Notes: generated by a model from the sequence alone, not told the origin. Positions 35,889 through 45,327 are shown, counted from the stretch's first letter. The stretch: DNA of 64,000 bases from Clostridium lacusfryxellense (GCF_018861735.1 NZ_JAHLEB010000005.1:62001-126000); one strand, 5' to 3'. A program made the numbers and translations.

Positions 35889-37036
35889 TCTTGAGACCTC
35901 CCTTTTAAATGTTCCTCCTTTAAGACATCAATAGCCCTGTTTACATAGGCATTTGAAGTGCTTTTTAAAAGTAGTTCAGCAAGCTTTTCATTATCTTTAG
36001 TCTTTTTCTTATGTTTAAAAGTTTCTAATCTTTCCTTGTAAACATCATCACCATTGCTCTTTATTTTTTTAATAAATGGTGCTAACTCCTCAACTGTTTT
36101 CCACTCTATATATTCTTTTATAGCTTTATCTACGATATATCTATTTTTAATCATCAGCTCTTGTCGTCTTTTATAATTTGCATCATGAATGTCACAAATC
36201 ATATCTATGTCATAAACTTCATACAAATGGTTTTCACTTATTATTTCTTCTATATCTCTTGGAACTGCTAAATCAAACAATAGTAATCTTTTATTAGGTA
36301 ACTCATTTAAATGCACTACGGTATGAGGAGCTGTAGTACAAGATATAATGCAATCTACCCTATTATAATATTTATCTAAATCATAAAAGGGTATTATTTT
36401 TGCTCGATCGTCTTCTATATTTACCTTTTGAGTATCCCTAACTACAATATATAGCCTATCTATTTTAGACTCTAGTATGTATTTAGAAGTAAGTTCCCCT
36501 ACCGACCCATATCCTAAAACCATAAATCTTTTATGTCCCTTATCGATCGCCTTCTTTACTACCATAGAAGATGAAGATACTGGTATTTCACTTATTTTTG
36601 ACTTAGTTCTAAAATGCTTACCACATGAAATTGAACTTTCGAATAACCTCTGAAGTTCCTTTTTATTAGTCTTAATCTCTTTAGCAATTTCATAAGCATC
36701 CCTAACTTGACCTAAAATTTGGTCCTCCCCAAGAAGTAATGAGTCAAATCCACAGACTACCTCCATCAAATGTCGCACTGCCTTTTCATCCTTATACCTA
36801 ATAACACATTTTATTAAATTCTCATCCCAGCTAAGAGCCTTGAAAATTTTAGATACTATATCTTCATCCTTAGATTTAAAATATATCTCAGTCCTATTGC
36901 AGGTACTTAATATAACTGCCTCTTCACATATTTCTAAAAGTGCCTCTAAACACCTTTTTTGACGTATAGGTATAATTGATAGTTTTTCTCTAATTTCTAG
37001 TTTAACATCATGTTTTAGTCCTATAAGTTGTATCAT
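35852..37036 (-). CDS. hemA: Glutamyl-tRNA reductase HemA
   Basis: A 394-residue enzyme that reduces glutamyl-tRNA(Glu) to glutamate-1-semialdehyde. The catalytic Cys46 is in VILSTCNRTEIY, and the NADPH loop is MVLGYGSVGELTSKYIL near residue 172. The DSLLLGEDQILGQVRDAY segment near 93 is typical. Placing hemA inside a B12-riboswitch operon means that the first committed step of tetrapyrrole synthesis responds to B12. It starts 4 bases after the cbiB stop. Confidence 0.96.
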   Translation of the reverse strand: MIQLIGLKHDVKLEIREKLSIIPIRQKRCLEALLEICEEAVILSTCNRTEIYFKSKDEDIVSKIFKALSWDENLIKCVIRYKDEKAVRHLMEVVCGFDSLLLGEDQILGQVRDAYEIAKEIKTNKKELQRLFESSISCGKHFRTKSKISEIPVSSSSMVVKKAIDKGHKRFMVLGYGSVGELTSKYILESKIDRLYIVVRDTQKVNIEDDRAKIIPFYDLDKYYNRVDCIISCTTAPHTVVHLNELPNKRLLLFDLAVPRDIEEIISENHLYEVYDIDMICDIHDANYKRRQELMIKNRYIVDKAIKEYIEWKTVEELAPFIKKIKSNGDDVYKERLETFKHKKKTKDNEKLAELLLKSTSNAYVNRAIDVLKEEHLKGRSQECQDIISRIFQI

Positions 37037-37040
37037 TATA

Positions 37041-38015
37041 TCATCTCCAAAAGTACTTAACTATTTCATATATAACATTTATTATTATCAAATAAAACAT
37101 TGCCCCATACATTAATTGTATTGTATCTGCTATATGTTCTTTTCTTAAATCATTTATTTTATTTCCTATAGTTGGTTTATACATTTTCTCTCCAAAATAT
37201 ACGTTTGTACCACCTAATTGAACTCTCATAGCCCCCGCTGCCGCACCTTCTGGATAAGCGCAATTAGGGCTTTTATGGTTTTTCCTATCTCTTATCATTA
37301 CTTTTATACTTTCCAAAATATTTCCTCTAACTAGAGGCGACGCCAAACAAATAAGAAACCCTGTTATTCTTGCAGGCACATAATTAAATACATCATCCGT
37401 TTTAGCTGGAAAGAATCCAATATATTTATATTTTTCATTCATGTAACCAAGCATAGAATCCATAGTATTTATGCCCTTATACATCATAGCTAAAGGGGCT
37501 CCTCCTAATATTGCATAAAGAATAGGAGCTATAACGCCGTCTGCTGTATTTTCTGCAATAGTCTCCACATCCGCCCTTACTATCTCGTATTCACTAAGGT
37601 TCTTTGTATCTCTACCTACAATGTAGGATAATTTAACTCTTGCGTCAATAATATCATTTTTAGCTAATGAGTCATAGACCTTTATACCTTCCGAGTGGAG
37701 ACATTTAGCCGCTATTGTTGTCCAAAGTAATATTATATTAAGAATATGGTATAACCAAAATACATTTTTAGAAATTTTTAAAATTAGAAATGGCACTAAA
37801 AAACTTGAAAATGCCACAATAATTACAATAATTCCACCAAAAACTTTAATTTGCTTATCTGTATAACATAATTTCCTACCCAACTTATCCAACTTAGAAA
37901 TTAGTTTTCCTATATAAATAACTGGATGTTTAAACCAGTATGGATCGCCAATTAATAAATCTAACAATACCGCCAATATTAAATCAATTATATTCATATG
38001 AAATAGTATTTCCAT
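37041..38015 (-). CDS. cbiB: Adenosylcobinamide-phosphate synthase CbiB
   Basis: A 324-residue polytopic membrane protein joining aminopropanol phosphate (from CobD) to adenosylcobyric acid. LLDLLIGDPYWFKHPVIYIGKLI near residues 18-40 is split by hydrophobic turns, and GRDTKNLSEYEIVRADVETIAENTADGVIAP follows near 135 (long conserved family block). It starts 1 base beyond the cobQ stop; AAAGGAATT serves as ribosome site within the cobQ end. Length is normal. Confidence 0.94.
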   Translation of the reverse strand: MEILFHMNIIDLILAVLLDLLIGDPYWFKHPVIYIGKLISKLDKLGRKLCYTDKQIKVFGGIIVIIVAFSSFLVPFLILKISKNVFWLYHILNIILLWTTIAAKCLHSEGIKVYDSLAKNDIIDARVKLSYIVGRDTKNLSEYEIVRADVETIAENTADGVIAPILYAILGGAPLAMMYKGINTMDSMLGYMNEKYKYIGFFPAKTDDVFNYVPARITGFLICLASPLVRGNILESIKVMIRDRKNHKSPNCAYPEGAAAGAMRVQLGGTNVYFGEKMYKPTIGNKINDLRKEHIADTIQLMYGAMFYLIIINVIYEIVKYFWR

Positions 38016-38016
38016 T

Positions 38017-39546
38017 TTAATTCCTTTCTATTTCCTTCTTGGTTTTTCCTACTTTTCTATCTATCCCAATAATTTTATATATTGCGTCCATATCTAAACT
38101 TTCTCGCACTATATCTGCTAGCTTGTCTAACTCTATCTCCCTTAAACTTTCATATTCCTTAGATTTCTTAGGTATCATAGATTTTTTTATCCTTAAAGTA
38201 TTAATTAGATATTCCCTAAACTCTACCCCATCCAAAATGCCATGAATATATGTACCCATAATATTACCACCTATATTGATTGCTCCATCTGCATTAGAAT
38301 AATTCTCACTATTTCTATCGTATATTTGAAAAAGTGGTTTAGCATTATGTCCGTAAATGCATTTGCCCATATGGATTTCATAACCGTAAACATCAATACT
38401 TTTATCAATATCCTTTATATTAACACTTTTTGCCTTTACTCTCGTAGTTGTTTTTTCATTTTCAAATACTGTATCTATGTCTAAAAGCTTCATACCGTAA
38501 GCTTTATCAGAACTTCCCTCTAAGCTTTTAGGATCATATAAACTATTTCCAAGCATTTGATACCCTCCACAAATACCTAATATAGTTCCTTTTAAACTAT
38601 ATTCACTAATTGCTTTAATAAGCCCTAATTCTCTTAAAACTATCAAATCGTCTATAGTACTTTTAGTTCCTGGTATTATAAGTAAGTCTGGATTACCCAG
38701 CTCTTCTTTAGTTGTAACAAATCTAACTGATACATCCTCTTCACTCTTTAGAGCATCTAAATCTGTAAAATTTGATATGTGTGGAAGTTTTATTACAGCA
38801 ATATCAATAGGTGCCGTAATTTTCTTATTAAATTCCACCGCGCCATCTTCATCTTCCAAATTCAATCTAAAATATGGAACTACTCCATTGCAGGGAATAT
38901 GTATAATATCCTCTAGCATTGTTAGCCCTGGCTTTAAGATTTCTAGATCCCCTCTAAACTTATTTATAATAGTGGCCTTAACCCTCTTTTTCTCCTTATC
39001 GCCCAGTAAAAGCATAGTCCCTGCAAGTGAAGCAAATACTCCACCTTTATCTATATCTCCGGCGAGAATTACAGGTGCATCTATAAGCTCAGCCATCCCC
39101 ATGTTAACTATATCTCTATCTCTTAAATTAATTTCTGCAGGGCTTCCTGCGCCCTCCATTACTATAATATCAAACTTTTTCTCTAGTTCCTCAAACTGCT
39201 GCTTTAGCATGTCTTTAAATTCCAATTTCATATTATGATACTCCATAGCTGTACTATTTCCAAATACTTTTCCATTAACTATAATTTGGCACTTTTTATC
39301 CGAGGTAGGCTTTAATAAAATTGGGTTCATGTATACTTCTGGTTCAAGCCCTGAAGCATATGCTTGAAGCACTTGGGCTCTTCCCATTTCTTTTCCATCC
39401 ATTGTAATATAAGAATTAAGTGACATATTTTGCGATTTAAAAGGGCATACAGAAAACCCATCTTGATTAAAAATTCTACAAAGTGCTGTGACTAGTATGC
39501 TTTTACCTACAGATGAAGCTGTCCCTTGAACCATTATTTTAGCCAT
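38017..39546 (-). CDS. cobQ: Cobyric acid synthase CbiP/CobQ
   Basis: A 509-residue glutamine amidotransferase adding four amides to adenosylcobyrinic acid a,c-diamide. The ATP loop [17 protein letters not shown] is at residues 5-21, and [13 protein letters not shown] near 44. The glutaminase cysteine is in [13 protein letters not shown] near 337, with a C-terminal GTYIHGIL histidine motif. The start is ATG at 39546, with TAAGGAGGAG upstream. The longer reading to 39615 would translate through the riboswitch terminator and is rejected. First gene of the second B12 operon. Confidence 0.96.
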   Translation of the reverse strand: MAKIMVQGTASSVGKSILVTALCRIFNQDGFSVCPFKSQNMSLNSYITMDGKEMGRAQVLQAYASGLEPEVYMNPILLKPTSDKKCQIIVNGKVFGNSTAMEYHNMKLEFKDMLKQQFEELEKKFDIIVMEGAGSPAEINLRDRDIVNMGMAELIDAPVILAGDIDKGGVFASLAGTMLLLGDKEKKRVKATIINKFRGDLEILKPGLTMLEDIIHIPCNGVVPYFRLNLEDEDGAVEFNKKITAPIDIAVIKLPHISNFTDLDALKSEEDVSVRFVTTKEELGNPDLLIIPGTKSTIDDLIVLRELGLIKAISEYSLKGTILGICGGYQMLGNSLYDPKSLEGSSDKAYGMKLLDIDTVFENEKTTTRVKAKSVNIKDIDKSIDVYGYEIHMGKCIYGHNAKPLFQIYDRNSENYSNADGAINIGGNIMGTYIHGILDGVEFREYLINTLRIKKSMIPKKSKEYESLREIELDKLADIVRESLDMDAIYKIIGIDRKVGKTKKEIERN

Positions 39547-39581
39547 TACTCTCCTCCTTATGTGCTTTTTTATAAAATAAA

Positions 39582-39608
39582 AAACAGCAAGCTTCACACC
39601 TGCTGTTA
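39582..39608 (-). terminator. Riboswitch-controlled terminator before cobQ
   Basis: AACAGCA pairs with TGCTGTT around GGTGTGAAGCT on the minus strand, followed by TTTTATTTTA. It lies between the second B12 aptamer and cobQ. Confidence 0.8.
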
Positions 39609-39644
39609 AACGCAATTTTTCATTGCACTAACTTAAATACTACA

Positions 39645-39867
39645 AGTTCTTTCCCGCCGAAAGCTTAATAATCCTATTTTAGGCAGGTCTCCTGACTCTT
39701 GAATCATTTTCTCTTTAACCATCCATTACAGATGTTATAAAAAGTTTGTATTCAAATACAGTAGCGGGGGCTGCTGTGGAATTACACCACATTCCCTTTT
39801 CACCTTATTAATATACAAATGTAGCTTAATCTACAAATGTAGCTTATTAATAAAAGGCACCTAAAAA
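39645..39867 (-). promoter_or_regulatory. Cobalamin riboswitch upstream of cobQ
   Basis: P1 pairs TTTTAGG (about 39866) with CCTAAAA (about 39677). Between them are GGTGCC, AAAGGGAATGTGG, the B12 box GCAGCCCCCGCTACTG (about 39765) and GGAGACCTGCC (about 39685). A hairpin CTTTC-GGCGG-GAAAG at 39649-39663 matches the one in the cbiK switch. The peripheral region is longer than in that switch. It includes two copies of ctacaaatgtagctta-like sequence near 39820-39846. The terminator follows at 39582-39608. Confidence 0.94.
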
Positions 39868-40018
39868 CATCTATTCACTTTTTTATTATTATACTTACAT
39901 AAAACAACATTATAATTTTTGAATTTTATAAACTCATACAAATAAGTTTATAACATTACATTAGTTATGTCAATTAATAAGAATTCCAAATTACAAGGCC
40001 CATTGCTCACTTATTATA
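39868..40018. other. Upstream of the cobQ riboswitch
   Basis: An AT-rich gap between the riboswitch and the trmB stop. It must contain the cobQ promoter, but I see no clear pair of boxes and no other feature. Confidence 0.4.
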
Positions 40019-40687
40019 TTAATTCTCTACAATTAACTTAGCGCGCAAAAACATAGCTTTTTTACCTATAGCATGAAATTTAGCTTCATATTCTGTAACT
40101 ACATTCTCTTCAAAACCACTGTTATGCAAATCATGGGTTGAATACAATATTTCAAAACCACATGTTTTAAAATATTCTACTGAGTGTTCAAATAATTCTG
40201 TATCATCTGTTTTAAACCAAACTTCTGATCCCAGTTTTAAAAATTTCTTATAATTAGTTAAGAACTTAACGTGAGTTAACCTTCTTTTATTATGCCTACC
40301 CTTTGGCCAAGGATTACAAAAATTTATATATATTCTACTTATCTCATCTTTTTCAAAGACATCATCTATAAAACTAATATTTAATGGCATAAGCCTTACA
40401 TTTAAATTTATATCTTGCTTGTCTTGAATTCCTCGCACTTCTATAACTTTTCTAAGAGCAAATACCAACACTTCATCTTTTAAATCTATACCTACAAAAT
40501 TTATATCAAGATTTTGAGTAGACTTTTCTGATATAAATCCACCCATGCCACAACCTAGTTCTAGATGTATTGGGTTATTATTTTTAAATTCTTCATTCCA
40601 TTTTCCTTTATACTCATATTGGTCTGTTATCACAATGTTACTAATTTCCATCTCTGGTCTAGCCCAATACTTTTTTCTTAAGCGCAT
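40019..40687 (-). CDS. trmB: tRNA (guanine-46-N7)-methyltransferase TrmB
   Basis: A 222-residue SAM methyltransferase making m7G46 in tRNA variable loops. [14 protein letters not shown] near residue 42 is motif I, and [19 protein letters not shown] near 142 is the TrmB signature with the catalytic Asp replaced by Asn in NPWPK (usually DPWPK). AAGGAGAG precedes the ATG. It is 29 bases after a site-2 protease gene. The Asn may reflect lineage variation. Confidence 0.93.
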   Translation of the reverse strand: MRLRKKYWARPEMEISNIVITDQYEYKGKWNEEFKNNNPIHLELGCGMGGFISEKSTQNLDINFVGIDLKDEVLVFALRKVIEVRGIQDKQDINLNVRLMPLNISFIDDVFEKDEISRIYINFCNPWPKGRHNKRRLTHVKFLTNYKKFLKLGSEVWFKTDDTELFEHSVEYFKTCGFEILYSTHDLHNSGFEENVVTEYEAKFHAIGKKAMFLRAKLIVEN

Positions 40688-40716
40688 ATCTTTCTCTCCT
40701 TATATCTATAATAATT

Positions 40717-41367
40717 TTAAATCATTTGAGCAATGCTCATAAATAAACTAAATAACCCCTGGGATGGAACTTGAACAAGATAATAAAAAACTGATTGTCC
40801 ACCAGGTAGTATAGGTAATATAAGCACCATAAATATTATAAATTGATACCTATTGATTGTGTCTGATAATCCATAAAAAAACTTCGGAAACAAATCCCGA
40901 ACTATATGAAATCCATCAAATCCTGGTACTGGCACTAAATTAAGAAAAAATAACAGACAATTTATAGACCCTGCAATCTGTAGTATACTCACAACAATAG
41001 AATATATTGATCCCTGAGTTGGTGAGTATTTAAAAAACAATACAGTTAGAATTGAAAACACAAATCCTAGAATTAAGTTAGCAATTGGCCCTGCCACTGA
41101 AACTTTCAAATCATCTTTATAATAATTTTTATATGCACTAGGATTTGTCTGAACTGGTTTTGCCCACCCAAATCCCATTACTAATATCAGTATAAAACCT
41201 ATTGGATCTATATGCGCAATTGGATTGAGAGTAAGTCTACCTTGAAATCTTGGAGTTTTGTCTCCTAACCTATCTGCTGTAATAGCATGAGCATACTCAT
41301 GAAAGGTGAATGCCAACAGAATCCCTGGTATCATTAATATTTTATACAATAATTCACTATTACCCAA
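40717..41367 (-). CDS. Site-2 protease family membrane metalloprotease (M50)
   Basis: A 216-residue polytopic membrane protein. The zinc-binding HEYAH is near residue 24 (LAFTFHEYAHAITADRLGD), and the second metal motif is NLVPVPGFDGFHIV near residue 143, a variant of NxxPxxPLDG. It is the short type without a PDZ domain, like B. subtilis YwhC. Its substrate is unknown. The start is TTG at 41367, seven bases after AGGAGG. It is followed closely by trmB. Confidence 0.85.
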   Translation of the reverse strand: MGNSELLYKILMIPGILLAFTFHEYAHAITADRLGDKTPRFQGRLTLNPIAHIDPIGFILILVMGFGWAKPVQTNPSAYKNYYKDDLKVSVAGPIANLILGFVFSILTVLFFKYSPTQGSIYSIVVSILQIAGSINCLLFFLNLVPVPGFDGFHIVRDLFPKFFYGLSDTINRYQFIIFMVLILPILPGGQSVFYYLVQVPSQGLFSLFMSIAQMI

Positions 41368-41426
41368 GTTAATTCCTCCTCATATTTATCTAATGAAAAT
41401 AACAAATATAAATTGCCGATTACACA

Positions 41427-42470
41427 TTATTTAAAGGGTACAAATGATACTTTATTATCTACTATGGATACTATTCCCTTAGTATATAGTTGTGACAATT
41501 CCCCTTTATAGCTAGTTTCAATTCCAGAATCAATTTCTTTTATTACACCTTTAAGAGAATCATTTTGGTATGCTTTGCCATCAGAGGATATAAATAAATC
41601 CTTTATTTCAGAAGCCTTTTGTAAATCTAGTATTTTCCACTGACTAGTATCTTGTGATGTTTTACCATAATAAATTTTACTTATCAAATTGTCTTGTAGT
41701 TCTCCAATATAAACCTCATCATTTTGAGCACCAATTAAAGTAAGCTTTTCTGCGCCTTGAAAACTTATACTTTTATGACTTATATTTTTATCACTATTCG
41801 TGGCATATATTTTATTATAAACTGATCCCTCGTACAATAACTTATCTTCACTACGAAGTACTGCAATATTACCTACTAGTTTAGGTATTGTATTAATTTT
41901 TGTAGTATCACCCATTCTATCAATTCTATAAATACTACTACTACTTGTGGCATTATTTGATACCTGAATGTATATGACCCCCGTTAAAGTAGATAATTGA
42001 ATGTTTTCTACATCGGAGCTTATACCACTCCAATCCAATTCCTTAACCTTTACTTTTTCAGTTTTTTTTACATCATAAGAATAAAGCACTAAGTTGCTAG
42101 ATTCACTATCGCTCTTTTTCTCCACAAGCAATATTCTATTTCTATCTGGAAGCCATTCAGAAAAAGTAATTTTAGACCCATCTTCTGCCTCTATATTTTT
42201 AATTTTTCCATCACTACAATTAACCAGTTTTAATTCTTCTTTTTCATAATATGATAAATATTTAGCGTCATAAGACACTAATACAGTCTCTGCTTCTTCT
42301 GGTACAGTAATGTCTATAGTTTTTGCTTTCTCACTTTTATCTTCAACAACCTTTTTTGTAACTACTTTTGTATCAGTAGCTAAAAGATAATTATTTATAT
42401 AAAAGAGTCCTAGACATTGCATTGATAACGAAAATACTATCCAAATAACTATTCTTTTTTTCCATTTCAT
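41427..42470 (-). CDS. Membrane-anchored extracellular protein of unknown function
   Basis: A 347-residue protein with a short positive N-terminus and one hydrophobic segment (residues 7-30), leaving an extracellular domain. The domain has repeated YLSYYEKEEL-, RILLVEKK- and KLLYEGSVY-like strands, suggestive of a beta-propeller or sensor-like fold, but I recognise no family. AAAGGAG precedes the ATG. It lies after a phosphodiester glycosidase-type gene with the same orientation, 56 bases away, so the two may act together at the cell surface. Confidence 0.6.
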   Translation of the reverse strand: MKWKKRIVIWIVFSLSMQCLGLFYINNYLLATDTKVVTKKVVEDKSEKAKTIDITVPEEAETVLVSYDAKYLSYYEKEELKLVNCSDGKIKNIEAEDGSKITFSEWLPDRNRILLVEKKSDSESSNLVLYSYDVKKTEKVKVKELDWSGISSDVENIQLSTLTGVIYIQVSNNATSSSSIYRIDRMGDTTKINTIPKLVGNIAVLRSEDKLLYEGSVYNKIYATNSDKNISHKSISFQGAEKLTLIGAQNDEVYIGELQDNLISKIYYGKTSQDTSQWKILDLQKASEIKDLFISSDGKAYQNDSLKGVIKEIDSGIETSYKGELSQLYTKGIVSIVDNKVSFVPFK

Positions 42471-42526
42471 AATGCTGCTCCTTTGATTTAAAATATATAA
42501 ACTTAATGTTAACCTTGTACATTTTC

Positions 42527-43543
42527 CTACTTAGTTACATATATTATTGAAGGTACAGATCGCTCTCCCAAGCTGTCACAAGGACTATTTATAATCTCAT
42601 CATTATAATACAAAGTAGAAGAAGATCCACCATCTAGGTTAGTAGCATTATAAGCTCCATATTCATCAAATAATAAATCTTGTACCTCTTTTAATGTAGC
42701 CCCTAAACTACCTACCTGCCTACCGTCTATAACTAGTAATATTATCGCTCCATCTTTCCTTTGTGCTATAGCTGTTCTAGGTGCAATTCCCCAGCCACCA
42801 TCGCCTTTATTTATAGTTTTCTTTCCATTAACTATAAGTGCTGGTCCAAAGGACACTGCTTCTGTTACTCCAAGTTCCTTCATCCCTTTAGCTGAATGTG
42901 CCCCAACTAATAGTCTTCCAGATTTAGTCAATGCTACAACTTGTCTTTTCTCATTTTCATTTTTAATATTATTATATACAATCTTTCCATCAGTCATTAT
43001 AACTCCCGCAGGATTTGCTCCCGTACCCGTCCATTTTGCTCCAGCAACTTCATCTGTAAAGCCGCCGCCATTAATTGCTGCGATGGCATTATTATCTTTT
43101 GCAATATCACTGGTTAATTGACCTTCCTCACCAAGTTTACTGCTGTAACCTACTTTTATCCTAGTTGGATCATTAATTACTAATATGTACCCTTTAAATT
43201 TATTTCCACTTACATCATATCTTTCAATATTATTATCATTTTTGTTTTCTACAGTCACACCAGCATTTTTAACGTCTGTTTTATCTTGGACTATAGCTTC
43301 TACCTTTTGTTCACTCATAATTTGTTTGATTTTTTCATCAGATAAAAATGATGTTGCTAACCACTGTAATGTAAGAGTAGTCATCGCTGCACCTACTACT
43401 GTAGTCTTCACATTTTTAAACGGGCCATAATAAACCATAAATGGGCCTGTAATAGCTGTAAAAGTAAATTCAAATATTATAAATAATAAAACTAGTGTAC
43501 TTGTTCTTTTTTTTCTTTTTCCAGATATATTTATTTCTCTCAT
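42527..43543 (-). CDS. Phosphodiester glycosidase (NAGPA) family membrane-anchored protein
   Basis: A 338-residue protein with a basic N-terminus, a membrane segment (about residues 14-37) and a C-terminal NAGPA domain. Conserved pieces are AAINGGGFTDE near 155, APRTAIAQRKDGAIILLVIDGRQ near 257 and NATNLDGGSSSTLYYN near 300. Family members cleave phosphodiester-linked sugars, and bacterial versions are linked to exopolysaccharide or wall polymers. The start at 43543 is chosen because AAGGATGG then sits at proper spacing; an ATG three codons earlier overlaps that site. Confidence 0.82.
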   Translation of the reverse strand: MREINISGKRKKRTSTLVLLFIIFEFTFTAITGPFMVYYGPFKNVKTTVVGAAMTTLTLQWLATSFLSDEKIKQIMSEQKVEAIVQDKTDVKNAGVTVENKNDNNIERYDVSGNKFKGYILVINDPTRIKVGYSSKLGEEGQLTSDIAKDNNAIAAINGGGFTDEVAGAKWTGTGANPAGVIMTDGKIVYNNIKNENEKRQVVALTKSGRLLVGAHSAKGMKELGVTEAVSFGPALIVNGKKTINKGDGGWGIAPRTAIAQRKDGAIILLVIDGRQVGSLGATLKEVQDLLFDEYGAYNATNLDGGSSSTLYYNDEIINSPCDSLGERSVPSIIYVTK

Positions 43544-43654
43544 GTTTCCCATCCTTTTCTTTATTATGTACTATAACATTGTACAGTAAAACTATATATT
43601 TGAAAACAAATTTTAAATGTAATTTTTGTGAATAAACCTATTATATGATAATTT

Positions 43655-43695
43655 TATACAAAAGAGAGTATAATTTTTATACTCTCTTTTGTATA
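43655..43695 (-). terminator. Terminator after phoH-like gene
   Basis: A perfect 18-base inverted repeat, tatacaaaagagagtata with its complement, 10 bases beyond the stop, with a 5-base loop. T-rich sequence follows on the minus strand. Confidence 0.8.
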
Positions 43696-43704
43696 ATCAA
43701 TTTT

Positions 43705-45135
43705 TTATAATTTCTTAGACCCCTCGAATGCTATTGGAGACCTTTCACATTCATCATATTTTAAAGTCACTTGATAACACAAGTCACTACCTTTCATCTT
43801 CTCAGAGGCATAACATAAACCGTTTGACCTTGAATCAAGAAAAGGATGATCTATTTGCTCTGGATCACCTATAAGTATTAGCTTTGTTCCCTCTCCAACT
43901 CTAGTTACTATTGCTTTAACTTGCTTTGGAGACAAATTTTGTGCCTCATCTATAATTACCCAGTTTTTAACTATAGACCTGCCCCTAAGATAGGCTACAG
44001 CTTCAGTAGTTATAATTCTTCTATCAAACAAGTCTTTTATCTTATCTAATAATTGCTTTTCATTTTTGTAACGCTCTTTTTCATCAGATTCCACAAGTAT
44101 TTCTAAGTTATCAAATATTGGCCTCATAAATGGGGATATTTTTTCTTGTTCCGTACCAGGCAAAAACCCTATTTCCTCATCCATAGTAACATTTGGCCTG
44201 CAAATTAAAATTCTTCTATAATGCTCACCACCTTGGTGGTGCTCACCACCTTGGTGGTGCTCACCACCGGGGTTGTGCTCACCATTATCCTGCAATATTT
44301 TTTGAAGTCCCACCGCTAATGAAAATAGTGTTTTAGCTGTTCCTGCTGGTCCCTTTATAATTACAAGTGGAGCTTTCTCTGCATTAATGCTTAGCGCCTC
44401 AAGCATAAATCTCTGTCCTACGTTTCTTGGAACAACACCTAATGGTTTACTTTCCTTATTATAAAGTGGAACTACACTCTTTCCATCATATCTGCCTAGT
44501 GCTGTTTGTTTAGGATTTTCAATCGAATGAATTATTAAAAATTGATTTGTGTATAAGGATGGAATGTTATATTCATTCAAATTTTCATCATATTTAAGTA
44601 ATGCACTCAATTCTAAATTTCTATTACTATAAAATTCCTGAAGTTTTTCTGGAGATACAAACACTTCTTCTCTTCCTGTATATTGGTCATCATATTCAGG
44701 TACAAATTTTTCATAATAATCTTCAACATTAATATCTACGGCATCCGCCTTTATTCGTTGAAATATATCTTTAGTTATTAACCAAACATCCTCCCCTTGC
44801 TCTTTAAGACCTTTACATACTTGTAATATTCTATTGTCAGCTTTTTCTTTATTCCAAGATGCAGGAATTTTAGTGTCATAGTGGTTCATTTCTACCCTAA
44901 GTCTTCCTCCACTCTCTAAATCAATACCCTCATTTAGTTTGCCTTGTTTTCTTAGCTTATCAATAAGTCTAGCGGCGTATCTGGCATTAGCTCCCAAATC
45001 ACTTTTATCTTTCTTAAAACTATCTAATTCCTCTAATACTATCTCGGGTATTATTACATCATTATCTCCAAAAGATAATACAGAATTAGGTGAATATAAA
45101 ATAACATTGGTATCTAATACATAGGTCTTTTTCAA
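43705..45135 (-). CDS. PhoH-like protein: PIN domain fused to PhoH ATPase
   Basis: A 476-residue protein. The N-terminal PIN nuclease domain (VLDTNVILYSPNSVL, residues 5-19; later acidic residues in RLIDKLRKQ and TKDIFQRIKAD) is joined to a PhoH ATPase. Walker A is IIKGPAGTAKTLFSLA near 263 and Walker B is NWVIIDEAQNLSPKQ near 400. Such PhoH2/YlaK proteins are linked to RNA unwinding and cleavage. Between the Walker A helix and the next strand lies an unusual insert of GGEHHQ repeats (about residues 285-305). The start is TTG at 45135, after GAGGGGTG. Confidence 0.9.
   Translation of the reverse strand: MKKTYVLDTNVILYSPNSVLSFGDNDVIIPEIVLEELDSFKKDKSDLGANARYAARLIDKLRKQGKLNEGIDLESGGRLRVEMNHYDTKIPASWNKEKADNRILQVCKGLKEQGEDVWLITKDIFQRIKADAVDINVEDYYEKFVPEYDDQYTGREEVFVSPEKLQEFYSNRNLELSALLKYDENLNEYNIPSLYTNQFLIIHSIENPKQTALGRYDGKSVVPLYNKESKPLGVVPRNVGQRFMLEALSINAEKAPLVIIKGPAGTAKTLFSLAVGLQKILQDNGEHNPGGEHHQGGEHHQGGEHYRRILICRPNVTMDEEIGFLPGTEQEKISPFMRPIFDNLEILVESDEKERYKNEKQLLDKIKDLFDRRIITTEAVAYLRGRSIVKNWVIIDEAQNLSPKQVKAIVTRVGEGTKLILIGDPEQIDHPFLDSRSNGLCYASEKMKGSDLCYQVTLKYDECERSPIAFEGSKKL
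44223..44283 (-). repeat. 18-base tandem repeat inside the phoH-like gene
   Basis: gctcaccaccttggtggt occurs twice in tandem (44223-44240 and 44241-44258). A diverged third unit follows at 44259-44276 and a partial fourth to 44283. Read on the minus strand it encodes GGEHHQ repeats, in frame with the host gene. Each unit contains the small palindrome caccaccttggtggtg. Confidence 0.9.
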
Positions 45136-45258
45136 ATATCAGCACCCCTCTCTCTATTATTAATATATGTTACTTATCGTATAAATGAATTAAAAATAAA
45201 ATAAATTTTATACTTCTTATTAATTCTATAAATTTACTTTTATTACATTAATATTTTT

Positions 45259-45296
45259 TTGACAAGTAATAAGTTTTATTATATAATAAAACTTAT
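45259..45296 (+). promoter_or_regulatory. Promoter with 28-base palindromic operator for Fur-family gene
   Basis: TTGACA at 45259-45264, 17 bases, TATAAT at 45282-45287: a near-consensus promoter. It is overlapped by a perfect 28-base palindrome at 45269-45296 (half-site ataagttttattat). The gene downstream encodes a Fur-family regulator, so autoregulation is likely. Confidence 0.8.
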
Positions 45297-45327
45297 AATA
45301 TACTTAATACTTTATAGGATGGTGTAT

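Noticed and set aside
39547-39615. N-terminal extension of CobQ ([14 protein letters not shown]...)
   Set aside because: It would translate the riboswitch terminator; ATG at 39546 has a strong ribosome site and begins at the conserved [11 protein letters not shown].
44223-44283. Short regularly spaced repeats resembling a mini CRISPR array
   Set aside because: Units are contiguous with no spacers, remain in frame with the PhoH-like gene, and no cas genes are present.
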